Source: Roseateles chitinivorans (GTDB lineage: Bacteria; Pseudomonadota; Gammaproteobacteria; Burkholderiales; Burkholderiaceae_C). From it: a stretch of DNA of 64,000 nucleotides. Where the stretch lies: contig NZ_PEOG01000006.1 of NCBI RefSeq assembly GCF_002761755.1, forward strand, positions 119,088 to 183,087, written 5' to 3'. Made by a program: the position numbers and the translations under genes. Positions 19,069 through 27,913 of the stretch are shown in pieces (the first letter of the stretch is position 1; each line of letters begins with the position of its first letter). The notes below the pieces were generated by a model. It was not told the DNA's origin, ran no database searches, and saw nothing but the letters and a program-made list of their open reading frames with translations.

Positions 19069-19590
19069 ATGCAAATCACTGCCCCCTGCGTCGTCTCCTT
19101 GACCTGGAGACTGGAGGACGCCCAAGGCCAATCCGTCGAGGTCCTGGACCCGCCGATGGAGTTCTTCTATGGCGGCGAGGACCTGTTCGCGAAGGTCGAG
19201 GAAGCGTTGGTCGACAAAACCACTGGCGACGAAGTCAGCGTCGCGCTCGAGCCCGAGGATGCCTTCGGCGACTACGACAGCGATCTCGTCTGCTTCGAGC
19301 CGCGCGAGGTCTTCCCCGAGAACGTCGACGTCGGCATGCAGTTCGAGGGCCTGCCTGAAGGCTCGTCGACGCCCGACATGCCGGCGGACCGCATCTACAC
19401 CGTCACCGAGGTCTATCCGGAGCACGTCGTGCTCGACGGCAACCATCCGCTGGCCGGCGTCGGCCTGCGCATCCATGTGACCGTGTGCGACGTGCGTGCG
19501 GCGACCGAGGAGGAGATCGAAGCCGGCACGCTCGGCGACTCTGGCTTCTCCGTGGTCAGCGGACCGGACCCGGACGAGCCGCTCCACTGA
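19069..19590 (+). CDS. FKBP-type peptidyl-prolyl isomerase, SlyD-like
   Basis: 173-residue cytoplasmic prolyl isomerase of the SlyD type. The split FKBP domain shows PEDAFGDYD and MEFFYGGEDLF, with the insert-in-flap chaperone domain between (about 75-130) and LAGVGLRIHV at the return strand. The metal-binding His/Cys-rich tail of E. coli SlyD is missing; the tail is acidic instead. It faces the RoxA-like gene and ends at a terminator. Confidence 0.87.
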   Translation: MQITAPCVVSLTWRLEDAQGQSVEVLDPPMEFFYGGEDLFAKVEEALVDKTTGDEVSVALEPEDAFGDYDSDLVCFEPREVFPENVDVGMQFEGLPEGSSTPDMPADRIYTVTEVYPEHVVLDGNHPLAGVGLRIHVTVCDVRAATEEEIEAGTLGDSGFSVVSGPDPDEPLH

Positions 19591-19600
19591 CATCAATCAG

Positions 19601-19624
19601 AAGCCCCGCACTGCGGGGCTTCCT
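19601..19624 (+). terminator. terminator after the FKBP gene
   Basis: Perfect 9-bp stem AAGCCCCGC/GCGGGGCTT with a 3-base loop. The following tract is T-poor (TCCTGCTTCT). Confidence 0.7.
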
Positions 19625-19635
19625 GCTTCTGGGCG

Positions 19636-20742
19636 TCAGAGAGGGCCACCGCCCTCGAGCAAGGGCGGGCGTGCCGGAGCGACCGGCTCGCGTGAACAAA
19701 GACGGCGATAGAGGTCGAACACCTTGGCTTCGAGTTCTGCCGGGCTGCTGCAGGCGCGGGCACCGATCAGTCGGGCGCGGTAGTTGTGGATCTGCTCGCG
19801 CACCGCCTGCGACCAACTCCGGGTGTGCGGCGACAGATCGAAGGTACTCGTGCGCAGCACTTGCAGCCAGCCGATCAGGACGAGTTCCGGCAGGTCGGCC
19901 AGGGCCTCGGTCAACGAGGCCGGTGGCCGGAGTCGGTTCAGGTAGAGCCGGTGAAGCATCAGCAGACGGACCACCAGCGCCGGATCGGCTGCCGCGGCCA
20001 TCGCCAGCGCGTCGTGCGGCGCACCGAGACGCGCCAGCCGGAACAAGCGCGCGAGGACATCGAGATCGCAGCTGGGCAGCGCCCGTGGAGTCTCCTCCTG
20101 CGGCGGCCCGAGCAGATCGCCCTGGAAGAAGCGCACGCCCTGGGCCTTGAGCCGCAGGTAGTCGACCGGCTCGGTCAACCGATCAGCGATGAGCGCGACC
20201 CCGGCCTGACGCGCCAGTTCCTGGACCGGCATCCAGGCGCTGGCCGGCGCCAGCGACACATCGAGCTTCAGGAACGCGATCATCGGCAGCCAGGTCAGGC
20301 GCGGATCGTCCGGTGAAGCGACACCTGCCAATGCGAACTGGTAGCCACGGGCATGCAGTTGCGCGATGCGGCGGGTGGTCGACTCCTGCACCGGCACATC
20401 GGCCGGCAACTGGATCGCACCGAGCGCGCCGCAGAGCACATCGGCGATCGGGCTGAGCAACGCCGTGGCGTCCATGTCCACGAACAGGCAGCCGGGCCGT
20501 CGCTGCTGGATCAAGCCACCGTCGAGCAGCGCCTGGCTCAACAGCAGGCTGGTGGCATAGGGACTCGGCGGTGGCGGCGAGCGGCGCGGCCCCTCGTTCC
20601 AGCGGAAGCCGAGTTCCAGTCCCATGGGTTCGACCGAGCCGTCGATCACCGCCTGGCGCGCAAAGCGGACGTGTGGCGGTTGGGGAGGCATCAGCCGTTG
20701 GGCCAGCGTGACGCCACTGCGAGGAGGACGAGAGGAAGGCAT
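19636..20742 (-). CDS. degenerate EAL plus HDOD domain protein
   Basis: 368-residue YuxH-like protein. Residues 25-215 follow an EAL fold, but the catalytic set is broken: the EAL position reads LELGFRW, the DDFG loop is replaced by LAGVAS, and AEGVE by ADRLTEP. FKLD/FLKLD-like and FFQGDLLGPP remnants remain. Residues 220-360 are an HDOD module (lacking HD metal residues). Likely a c-di-GMP sensor or protein-interaction regulator rather than a phosphodiesterase. Ribosome site GAGGA lies upstream. Convergent with the FKBP gene. Confidence 0.82.
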   Translation of the reverse strand: MPSSRPPRSGVTLAQRLMPPQPPHVRFARQAVIDGSVEPMGLELGFRWNEGPRRSPPPPSPYATSLLLSQALLDGGLIQQRRPGCLFVDMDATALLSPIADVLCGALGAIQLPADVPVQESTTRRIAQLHARGYQFALAGVASPDDPRLTWLPMIAFLKLDVSLAPASAWMPVQELARQAGVALIADRLTEPVDYLRLKAQGVRFFQGDLLGPPQEETPRALPSCDLDVLARLFRLARLGAPHDALAMAAAADPALVVRLLMLHRLYLNRLRPPASLTEALADLPELVLIGWLQVLRTSTFDLSPHTRSWSQAVREQIHNYRARLIGARACSSPAELEAKVFDLYRRLCSREPVAPARPPLLEGGGPL

Positions 20743-20819
20743 GCCGGGAAATTCATCGACTGGCCCGCGATTCGAGCCGGGACGCCAGTATTTCGAGGAT
20801 CGCCTCGGCGTTCGATGGC

Positions 20820-22919
20820 TCAGCCCAGTGGCAATGCTGCCCTGCCCGACTGAGAGCTGTGGCGGACCGACTCGTTTCCCGGCCGTGAATCGGTGCGGGC
20901 AAGCAGCGGCAGTCGCAGCAGCGTGCGAGCACCGTGCGGCGCCCGCTCGAAATCGAAGGTAGCGCCAATGCGCCTCGCGCGACGCTGCAGCCCCGCCAAA
21001 CCAGTGCCGCCGTGCAGGGCCGAGGCGCGACCACTGGTCGCGTCGACCGCTTCGCCCGTCCTTTCGACGGACTGGCCGTTGTCTTCGATCACCACCTCCA
21101 GCGACTCCGCCTCGGTGACCGCCATGCGGATCGACAGGCGGCTTGCGCGCGCGTACTTGATGGTGTTGGCCACCGACTCTTCGACGATGCGCATGACCTG
21201 CTTCGACAAGTCGGCCAGCAGCACCAGCTCCAGGCCCTCGGGCACTTCGTATTCGACCTGGAAGTCGGCCCGCGTGAGCGCTTCGTCGAGGCTGCTGCAG
21301 TAGGTGAAGAGGATGTCCTGGAAGGACCGCTGCTCTCGAACCTGCGTCACCGAGATGATCTCGCGCAGGTCCGTCAGAGCCTCCATCAGGCGCCCCTCGA
21401 GTCGTTCGTGGTCGATGGCGCGGTCACGCACGCTGAACAGCGTCGTCACCAGCTTGGAACCGATGCCGTCGTGCAGGTCGCGATAGATGCGGTCGCGCTC
21501 GAGCTGCATGGCGGCCTCGTTCTCCATCTCGCGCTGGCGGTTGTGGCTGATCAGCAGTTCGCGCTCGCGTTGCTGCAGGGTCTCGGTCAGGATGCGGTTG
21601 TGGTCGCGGATGCGCTTCACGTTGGCCTGGAATTTCGTCAGGAGGATCTGGGCGACGACGAACAGCAGCAGCGGCACGCTCAGGTGGCTGAGGAAGATCG
21701 GCGCCACCAGCAAGTGCGTCATCGACCATCCCGCTTCCGGCATCGGGATCGAGATCAGGTGCTGCACCGCGTTGTGATCACGCAGCGCGAACACCTGCGC
21801 GAGCACCGATTGGAAAAGCAGCGACATCGCCGTGCGCGAACGTGTGCGGGCGATGTGGAGCGCCAGGCGAGAACAGGCGTACAGGTGAAAGCCCAGCATG
21901 GTGGGCAGCCACCAGACATCCAGCCATTCCCGGCCGCGCAGTCCGAGCAGCGGATAGGCGAGCGCGGCGAACGCGGCCGTGCCGAACAGCGCCGCGCGGC
22001 CACGCCACCCCAGGGGCTCGCCGACGAAGGCGAAAAGGAAGAGCGTCAGCACCGCGATCACGCCGCCCATGCAGGCGTACTGCGCCCATGTCCACAGCGG
22101 CAGCATCCAGGCCGGGACGTAGGGAAGCAGCACGAGCGTGAACAGCACCGACCACAGGACCGTGGTCGCGCCCGCGTGCAGGAACACGGCCCCGTCCCTC
22201 CTGCTCGCCAGCCAGGCGCCCAGCATGAACATGCCCGCCAGCAGGCAGAAGACGTTGGACGCATTGGCCAGCGATGAGCCGATGAACAGGGTCAACTCGT
22301 GGATGTTGGAGATCGCATCGAGATCGCCGATGTAGACCGGCGCAAACTGAATCTGTGGATCCCAGGTCGTCAACTCGACGGTCAGTTGGTTCCCGTCGGG
22401 CCGCAGCAGTCGCCGCGCCAGCGGCACCTGGAGCGGCCGATACCACTTGTGTCGCCCCTGCGCGTTCGACTTCGGCAGGCCCGCGACCCAGACCTTGTTC
22501 AGGTAGACGTCCATCCCGTCGAGCGCCTGGCTGATCACGAGACTGGTCCCGGGGATGCGTCTGCCTCCGATCACACTACCGTCGGCATCGATCTCGCAGC
22601 AGGCGGTCGGCTGCTCGAGATAGCGGTCCAGGTCGATGTGGAATCTCACCCGCTTGAATCCTCCAGCCTGGCTCACGTCCTGGACATGGGGCAATTCGAC
22701 CGATTGCGCCTGAGCCAGGAGCCGTCCGGCCAGGCGCGGTGACTCGGGACCGGCATCGCGCGAATCGGGTGCCGCGGCGACGATCTCCAGATCGCGGATG
22801 GCGTCGACGCGGTAGACGTGCGTGGCGACGCTGCTGGTGGCGATCACCAGCAGCGCGACGATGAAGAAGGTCAGCCAGAAGAAGACCGTCTTCAGCGAGC
22901 CACGGCGGTGGCTATTCAT
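20820..22919 (-). CDS. membrane sensor histidine kinase, NarL-partner type
   Basis: 699-residue sensor kinase. An N-terminal helix (12-34) is followed by a roughly 180-residue extracytoplasmic beta-rich region and about seven helices (215-430), the architecture of 7TMR-DISM receptors. A short coiled coil leads to a HisKA_3 domain with phospho-acceptor His483 (YRDLHDGIG), then HATPase with ESVANTIKYA, VIEDNG and GGTGLAGL. The ligand is unknown. It overlaps the response regulator gene by 8 bases, which lies upstream, so the two form one unit. Confidence 0.9.
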   Translation of the reverse strand: MNSHRRGSLKTVFFWLTFFIVALLVIATSSVATHVYRVDAIRDLEIVAAAPDSRDAGPESPRLAGRLLAQAQSVELPHVQDVSQAGGFKRVRFHIDLDRYLEQPTACCEIDADGSVIGGRRIPGTSLVISQALDGMDVYLNKVWVAGLPKSNAQGRHKWYRPLQVPLARRLLRPDGNQLTVELTTWDPQIQFAPVYIGDLDAISNIHELTLFIGSSLANASNVFCLLAGMFMLGAWLASRRDGAVFLHAGATTVLWSVLFTLVLLPYVPAWMLPLWTWAQYACMGGVIAVLTLFLFAFVGEPLGWRGRAALFGTAAFAALAYPLLGLRGREWLDVWWLPTMLGFHLYACSRLALHIARTRSRTAMSLLFQSVLAQVFALRDHNAVQHLISIPMPEAGWSMTHLLVAPIFLSHLSVPLLLFVVAQILLTKFQANVKRIRDHNRILTETLQQRERELLISHNRQREMENEAAMQLERDRIYRDLHDGIGSKLVTTLFSVRDRAIDHERLEGRLMEALTDLREIISVTQVREQRSFQDILFTYCSSLDEALTRADFQVEYEVPEGLELVLLADLSKQVMRIVEESVANTIKYARASRLSIRMAVTEAESLEVVIEDNGQSVERTGEAVDATSGRASALHGGTGLAGLQRRARRIGATFDFERAPHGARTLLRLPLLARTDSRPGNESVRHSSQSGRAALPLG

Positions 22920-23580
22920 CGATCAGTCCATGCAGCCGCGCCGCGTTGGCCGCCATCGCGCGGGATTTCACGCCCAGCTTGCGATAGACACTGCGCAGGT
23001 GCTGATTGACGGTGTGATGCGAGATGCTCAGCCGGCGGCCGATCTCCACGATGGGCAGCCCCTCGATGAGCAGGCGCAGGACCTCCCATTCGCGTTCGCC
23101 CATCCCGAGATCCCGCAGCACCTTCTCGCGATCGACCAGGGGGCGCACGTTGTTCTCCAGCATGGAGATCCGCTCCACCACCAGCTGGGCCACCGCGGGA
23201 CTGAGAGGCGCCTGCCCGTTATGCGCGCTGACGAGCTTCTCCACGAGCGACGGCTGGATCTCGTCCTTGAGCAGGTAGCCTCGGGCGCCCGCGCGCAGGC
23301 TGCGCATCACATGCTTGCTGTCGCCAAAGGTGCTCACGACCAGGCTGCGGGATTCCGGACACTTTTCCCGCACCAACTGGATGAGTTCCACCCCATCGGC
23401 GTCCGGCAGCCCCAGGTCGATCAGATAGAGATCGGCCCGGTTGGCCAGAATCGCGGCAATCGCTTCGCCGCGATTCCTGGCGACACCGACCACCTCGCAG
23501 AAACTGCTATTTGAAATCACGTCCACCAGCCTTTTCATGACAGCCGGATCGTCCTCGATGATCACGACGGCGATACTCAT
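22912..23580 (-). CDS. NarL/FixJ family response regulator
   Basis: 222-residue regulator: receiver domain (1-120) with acidic pair Glu9/Asp10/Asp11, phospho-acceptor Asp55 (LIDLGLPD) and Lys near 105, then a LuxR-type helix-turn-helix (about 158-218, VEIGRRLSISHHTVNQHLRS). The first gene of the pair with the kinase at 20820-22919. DNA target not evident. Confidence 0.93.
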   Translation of the reverse strand: MSIAVVIIEDDPAVMKRLVDVISNSSFCEVVGVARNRGEAIAAILANRADLYLIDLGLPDADGVELIQLVREKCPESRSLVVSTFGDSKHVMRSLRAGARGYLLKDEIQPSLVEKLVSAHNGQAPLSPAVAQLVVERISMLENNVRPLVDREKVLRDLGMGEREWEVLRLLIEGLPIVEIGRRLSISHHTVNQHLRSVYRKLGVKSRAMAANAARLHGLIDE

Positions 23581-23692
23581 TCCTCAACTCCTTCTCTCGT
23601 TATTCCAATGCCGTTGGCGGGCACAGTTTCGCGAGCGACAGGAAACGGGCAATCACCGAAGCAAGTAAACAAAAACTGCTGGGTGACTGGAG

Positions 23693-23962
23693 TCAGTGGT
23701 GATCGACGATTGGCGGTGAATGCTGCTTCCAATCCGGCCCGTGTGGCGCGCAAGCCCGGCACCGTCGGCCCTGCAGCCAGGCTTCGATGGAGGCGGCGGC
23801 GCAGGCGATCAGCAGCATCAGTCCGCCGCTGATCAACAGATAACCGATCACAGTAAGTTCAAATGAGGGATTGCCGGGTATCGCTCGCGTGGATTTCTCA
23901 GCCAGCAGGCATCCGGCACCAGCCAGGGCCAGGCCCATCGAGATCGCGTACATATTCTTCAT
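23693..23962 (-). CDS. small two-span membrane protein
   Basis: 89-residue protein with hydrophobic segments at about 5-21 and 38-60 and a Cys/His-containing C-terminal tail (RRCRACAPHGPDWKQH). It lies 112 bases before the response regulator gene in the same direction and could be part of that system. No strong ribosome site precedes the ATG, so it is a likely but not certain gene; I do not recognise it. Confidence 0.55.
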   Translation of the reverse strand: MKNMYAISMGLALAGAGCLLAEKSTRAIPGNPSFELTVIGYLLISGGLMLLIACAAASIEAWLQGRRCRACAPHGPDWKQHSPPIVDHH

Positions 23963-24199
23963 GACAGCCGTCCGTCTGGAGATTTCGCCCGGCAGTGTGT
24001 CCGAGTACGCCCCGCTTGCTAATAACCCATAAATGCGAGGATCAACCTAAAGTTGCTATTCGGCGAGGGCCATCGTGAGAAAGATCATGATTGGCGAATA
24101 TTTCTAACGCCGGCCTTCAGCCCACGAGTATCAAAAGATCCCGTCAAGCCCCGAAATACCGTCCTTTGACGGATTCGATGAATTCCCGACCTGCCCAAT

Positions 24200-24225
24200 G
24201 AAAACGGGCGCCCGAAGGCGCCCGT
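24200..24225 (-). terminator. terminator of the nucleoside operon
   Basis: Perfect 9-bp stem ACGGGCGCC/GGCGCCCGT; on the minus strand the loop is TTCG and TTTTC follows. It lies 28 bases after the solute-binding protein gene. The 240 bases between here and 23962 are AT-richer than the surroundings and show no gene. Confidence 0.85.
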
Positions 24226-24252
24226 CAAGTGGGAAGCAGTCGCGGTCGACGC

Positions 24253-25401
24253 TCAGCGCAGGAAGCGCCCTCGCGGATCGATGATCGCGATGTCCGCGTA
24301 GTTCGTGCCGGTGTGGTCGGTGGCGCTGAAGTTGAGTTCCATGCCGCCCAGGTCGTAGCGCGACATGTTGTTCAGCGCGCGCAGCAGGCCGGCGCGGCTC
24401 GCGTCCTTGCCGGCGCGCTTCAGGCCCTCGACCAGCACCTTGGCGCTCGCGAAGCCCTCCATCATGGCCGGCGTGACCAGCCCCCCGCTTTCGGCCGGCT
24501 TGGCCTTCACCAGGTCGGTCAGCTCACGGACCATCGCCAGGTTGGTGCTGCGCTCGCTCGGGAACACCTGCGACACGATGACGCCGGCGGCGTTCTGGCC
24601 CAGCAGTTGGACGAAGCCGTTGGAAGCGTTGTTCGACAAGGTCGCGCCGAGGATGCGAGAACCCGCCGCCCGCAGCGCGTTGATCGTCTCGGCGGTGATC
24701 TGCTGCGAGGCCACCAGCAGCACGACCTGCGGATCGGCGGCGATCAGCTGCTTCACCACGCCGGCGATGTCCGGCTTCTCGCGCTCGTAGGTGAAGTGGG
24801 CGACCGGCTTCGTCTTGCGGTCATTGAAGCCGTTCATTGCGCCAGCGACGCCGTCGGCGCCGAAGGTGTCGTTGACCTGCACCAGGGCGATCCGGGTGTT
24901 GCCCATCTCGAGCAGCAGCTGGACCGCGCGTTCGGCCTCGCGCTGGTAGGTCGAGCGCACGTTGAAGACGTAGGGATGCACCGGCTTGTGCAGCAGCATG
25001 GCGCCGGTCGACGGCGCCACCAGCGGCACCTGCGCCTTCTCCAGCAGCGGCATCACCGCCTGCGTGTGCGGCGTGCCGCGGGTGAGGAAGAGCGCGACCG
25101 CGCCCTTGTCGATCAGCGTCTGCGCATTGGCCGCGGCGCGCTTGGGATCGAAGCCGTCGTCCAGCGACTGCAGGTCGATCTTTTGGCCGTTGACGCCGCC
25201 GGCGGCGTTGACGTGGTCGATGTAGAGCCTGGCGCCCAGCGTCAGTTCCTTGACGCTGGCGGCGACCTGGCCGGTGAAGCCGGCCGTCTGGCCGATCAGG
25301 ATGTCCGCGCGGGCCGCGGCGCTCAGTCCAAGGGCCAGCACCGCGGTGGCGGCGGTGGCGACAAGCCGGCTCAGGGGCCGGCTCCGGGAAGGCTTGCTCA
25401 T
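24253..25401 (-). CDS. ABC transporter substrate-binding protein (LivK-like)
   Basis: 382-residue periplasmic binding protein, type I fold, of the branched-chain amino acid group. Signal peptide with cleavage near ARA-D33; ILIGQTAGFTG, LYIDHVNAAGGVNG and GPxG-like RGTPHTQAVMP segments. No permease or ATPase gene accompanies it, so it either uses a distant transporter or feeds a sensor. Last gene of the operon that starts with the LacI regulator, 109 bases after the deaminase gene, so the ligand may be a nucleoside, base or related compound rather than an amino acid. Confidence 0.85.
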   Translation of the reverse strand: MSKPSRSRPLSRLVATAATAVLALGLSAAARADILIGQTAGFTGQVAASVKELTLGARLYIDHVNAAGGVNGQKIDLQSLDDGFDPKRAAANAQTLIDKGAVALFLTRGTPHTQAVMPLLEKAQVPLVAPSTGAMLLHKPVHPYVFNVRSTYQREAERAVQLLLEMGNTRIALVQVNDTFGADGVAGAMNGFNDRKTKPVAHFTYEREKPDIAGVVKQLIAADPQVVLLVASQQITAETINALRAAGSRILGATLSNNASNGFVQLLGQNAAGVIVSQVFPSERSTNLAMVRELTDLVKAKPAESGGLVTPAMMEGFASAKVLVEGLKRAGKDASRAGLLRALNNMSRYDLGGMELNFSATDHTGTNYADIAIIDPRGRFLR

Positions 25402-25510
25402 GGTGATCTGTCCCGCCAGCGCGCGGTGACGGCCGGCTGTGTCTCCTGCACGCCGGCGGTCAGGTGGACGGCCGGCCCCTCGACGCCGCCACCCCCGCGT
25501 TCAGGGGGGA

Positions 25511-26833
25511 TCAGCGCCCGGCGCGCATCTTAGCCACGATGTCCGCGACCCGCCCCTGCAAGGCCTGGGTGTCGAAGGTCAGAACGTTGCGATTCGACAG
25601 CACCTGTCGGCCGCCCACCCAGACATCCGTGACATGTTCACGCCCGGCCACGTAAACCAGCTGCGCGTCCGCGTGATAGACCGGCTGGCATTCGATCGAA
25701 TCCAGCGCCACGGCCACGATGTCGGCCAGCTTGCCGGCCTCGAGCGTGCCCAGGTCGCTGGCCCGGCCCATCGCCTTGGCGGCACGCACCGTGGCCATCT
25801 CCAGCGCGGTCCGCGCCGACACCGTCAGCGGATCGCCGGTCACGCCCTTGGCCAGCAGCGCGGCGGCGCGGATCTCGCTGAACATGTCCTGGCGGTTGTT
25901 GGAGGCGGCGCCGTCGGTGCCCAGGATGGTGTTGACGCCGGCCGCCTCCAGCGCCTTCACCGGCGCGACGCCGGAGGCCAGCTTCAGGTTGGAGCTCGGG
26001 TTGTGGACCAGATGCACGCCCTGCTTCGCGATCAGGTCGATCTCGTCGCCAGTCAGGTGGACCATGTGGACGGCGATCATCTTCGCGTTCAGCAGGCCCA
26101 GCTTGTTCAGGCGCGCGAGCGGCCGTTCGCCGTACTGCTTGAGGCTGCCGTCGATCTCGTCCTGCGTCTCGTGGATGTGGCAGTGCATCTGCAGGTCGTA
26201 CTTCTCGGCCAGCTGGCGCAGCTGGATGAAGGTCTCGTCGGAAACCGTGTACGGCGCATGCGGCGCGCTGGTCCAGTCCAGCAGCTTTTCGCCCTTGAAC
26301 TGCTCATAGGCAGCCAGGCCCTTCTCGATGTAGTCCTGCGCGTTGGCCGCGTAGCCGGTCGGGAAGTCGATCACGTTGATCGACACGCCGGCGCGGATGC
26401 CGCTGTCCACCGCTGCGCGAGCCATCGCGGTGGGGAAGAAATACATGTCGTTGAGGTAGGTCACGCCACCACGCAGCGCCTCGGCCGCGGACAGCAGCGA
26501 GCCCTGGTAGGTCCAGTCCTCGCTGACCCACTGGCGCTCCAGCGGCCAGATGTGGTTGTTGAGCCAGTCCATCAGCGCCAGGTCGTCGGCCACGCCGCGC
26601 AGCAGCGACATCGCCGAGTGGGTGTGGGCGTTGATCAGGCCGGGGATCAGCACGTGATGCGGCAGCTCGACACGCTCGGCATCGGCGTAACGCTGGAAGG
26701 CTTCGTCGCGCGGCAGGACTGCGGCGATGCGCTCGCCCTCGATCGCCAGCGCGTGCTGCTCCAGCACCGGGCTGTCGGGGGTCATGGTGATCAGCCAGCG
26801 GGGCAACAGCAGCTTCACGGCTTGGGTCGTCAT
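25511..26833 (-). CDS. TRZ/ATZ family amidohydrolase, MtaD-like deaminase
   Basis: 440-residue metal-dependent deaminase. Metal motifs: His70 and His72 (NAHTHSAM), HCHIHETQDE, a conserved His in VHMVHLT, and Asp in GTDGAASNN. This set is characteristic of 5'-methylthioadenosine/S-adenosylhomocysteine deaminases and related 8-oxoguanine or adenosine deaminases. ATG at 26833 has AGGAGAACC upstream; a longer frame overlaps the hydrolase gene. Operon context (nucleoside hydrolase and ribokinase) favours a purine nucleoside substrate. Confidence 0.85.
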   Translation of the reverse strand: MTTQAVKLLLPRWLITMTPDSPVLEQHALAIEGERIAAVLPRDEAFQRYADAERVELPHHVLIPGLINAHTHSAMSLLRGVADDLALMDWLNNHIWPLERQWVSEDWTYQGSLLSAAEALRGGVTYLNDMYFFPTAMARAAVDSGIRAGVSINVIDFPTGYAANAQDYIEKGLAAYEQFKGEKLLDWTSAPHAPYTVSDETFIQLRQLAEKYDLQMHCHIHETQDEIDGSLKQYGERPLARLNKLGLLNAKMIAVHMVHLTGDEIDLIAKQGVHLVHNPSSNLKLASGVAPVKALEAAGVNTILGTDGAASNNRQDMFSEIRAAALLAKGVTGDPLTVSARTALEMATVRAAKAMGRASDLGTLEAGKLADIVAVALDSIECQPVYHADAQLVYVAGREHVTDVWVGGRQVLSNRNVLTFDTQALQGRVADIVAKMRAGR

Positions 26834-26912
26834 CAGGTTCTCCTTGGGGCGCGGGTCGGCGCGCCGTGCATTGTCTTGAAACTCGGGGACGCGGCGAAGA
26901 CCGCCGCCAGCA

Positions 26913-27893
26913 TCAGAAGATCTCGTCGAACAGCGCCAGCACGCGCGGCGCGTCGACCGCGACGCAGACCTGCTGCGACGGATGGCCGCTCCAGGGTGTG
27001 CCGCTGCCGTGCTCGTTGCGCCAGTCCTGGATGGTCTGGCCGGTGGCGATGCCCTCCAGCGCGACCCGCACCGGTCCGGCGCGCAGGGTGAAGGCTTCCG
27101 GCACCAGCAGCAGGGCCGCGGCGCTCGCGTCGTGCGCATAGATGCCGCCGATGCCGTCGCGCGCATCGTAGAACTGCTGGTAGTGCCGCGTGGCCTGCCA
27201 GAGCAGGTCACCGGCGCCGTCTCCGCGGCCGCGCAGCTTCGCGAGGTCGGCCTCGCGCATGATTGCTTCCTGCGTCACGTCCAGGCCGACGATGGTGACC
27301 GGCCAGGGCGCGGTGAAGACCTGATCGGCGGCCTCGGGGTCGGCCATGATGTTGGCCTCGGCCACCGGCGTCACGTTGCCGGCATGCCCCTTCAGGCCGA
27401 AGGCGCCGCCCATCACGATCACGCGTCGGACCTTGCCGGCGATCGACGGATCGTGCGCCAGCGCCAGCGCCAGGTTGGTGAACGGACCGACGGCCACGAG
27501 CGTGATCTCGCCGGGGCGCGCGTCGACGAGGTCGCAGATCAGGCGATGCGCCGGGCGTGGATCCAGCGGGCGGGTCGGCGCGGGCAGGCCGGCGGCCATG
27601 CCGCCGAGGCCGTCATCGCCATGCACATGCGCGGCGTCCTTGCGGCGGCGCTTGTCCAGCAGCGGGCCGGCGGCGCCGGCGGCGACCGGGATATCCTGGC
27701 GATAGAGCGCGGTCAGGCCCCGCGCGTTGCGGGTGGTGGTCTCGACCGGCGCATTGCCGAAGGTCGTCGTGACGGCCAGCAGCTCGAAGCGCGGATGACG
27801 GGCCAGCAGGGCGAGCGCGAGCGCGTCGTCGATGCCGGGGTCGGTGTCGAAGATGACGGGGATGCGGGCGGAAGCCGGGATCGTGCTGTCCAT
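26913..27893 (-). CDS. inosine-uridine preferring nucleoside hydrolase
   Basis: 326-residue calcium-dependent nucleoside hydrolase that splits ribonucleosides to base and ribose. Seen: the family signature FDTDPGIDDA with Asp18, Asp22 and Asp23, VGPFTNLALAL, the MGGAFG stretch, and the C-terminal metal Asp in YAHDASAAALL. It lies 20 bases after the ribokinase gene and before the deaminase gene in one unit; released ribose would be the kinase substrate. The base preference cannot be read. Confidence 0.92.
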   Translation of the reverse strand: MDSTIPASARIPVIFDTDPGIDDALALALLARHPRFELLAVTTTFGNAPVETTTRNARGLTALYRQDIPVAAGAAGPLLDKRRRKDAAHVHGDDGLGGMAAGLPAPTRPLDPRPAHRLICDLVDARPGEITLVAVGPFTNLALALAHDPSIAGKVRRVIVMGGAFGLKGHAGNVTPVAEANIMADPEAADQVFTAPWPVTIVGLDVTQEAIMREADLAKLRGRGDGAGDLLWQATRHYQQFYDARDGIGGIYAHDASAAALLLVPEAFTLRAGPVRVALEGIATGQTIQDWRNEHGSGTPWSGHPSQQVCVAVDAPRVLALFDEIF

Positions 27894-27913
27894 GGGGATA
27901 CTGCGCTCCAGGG

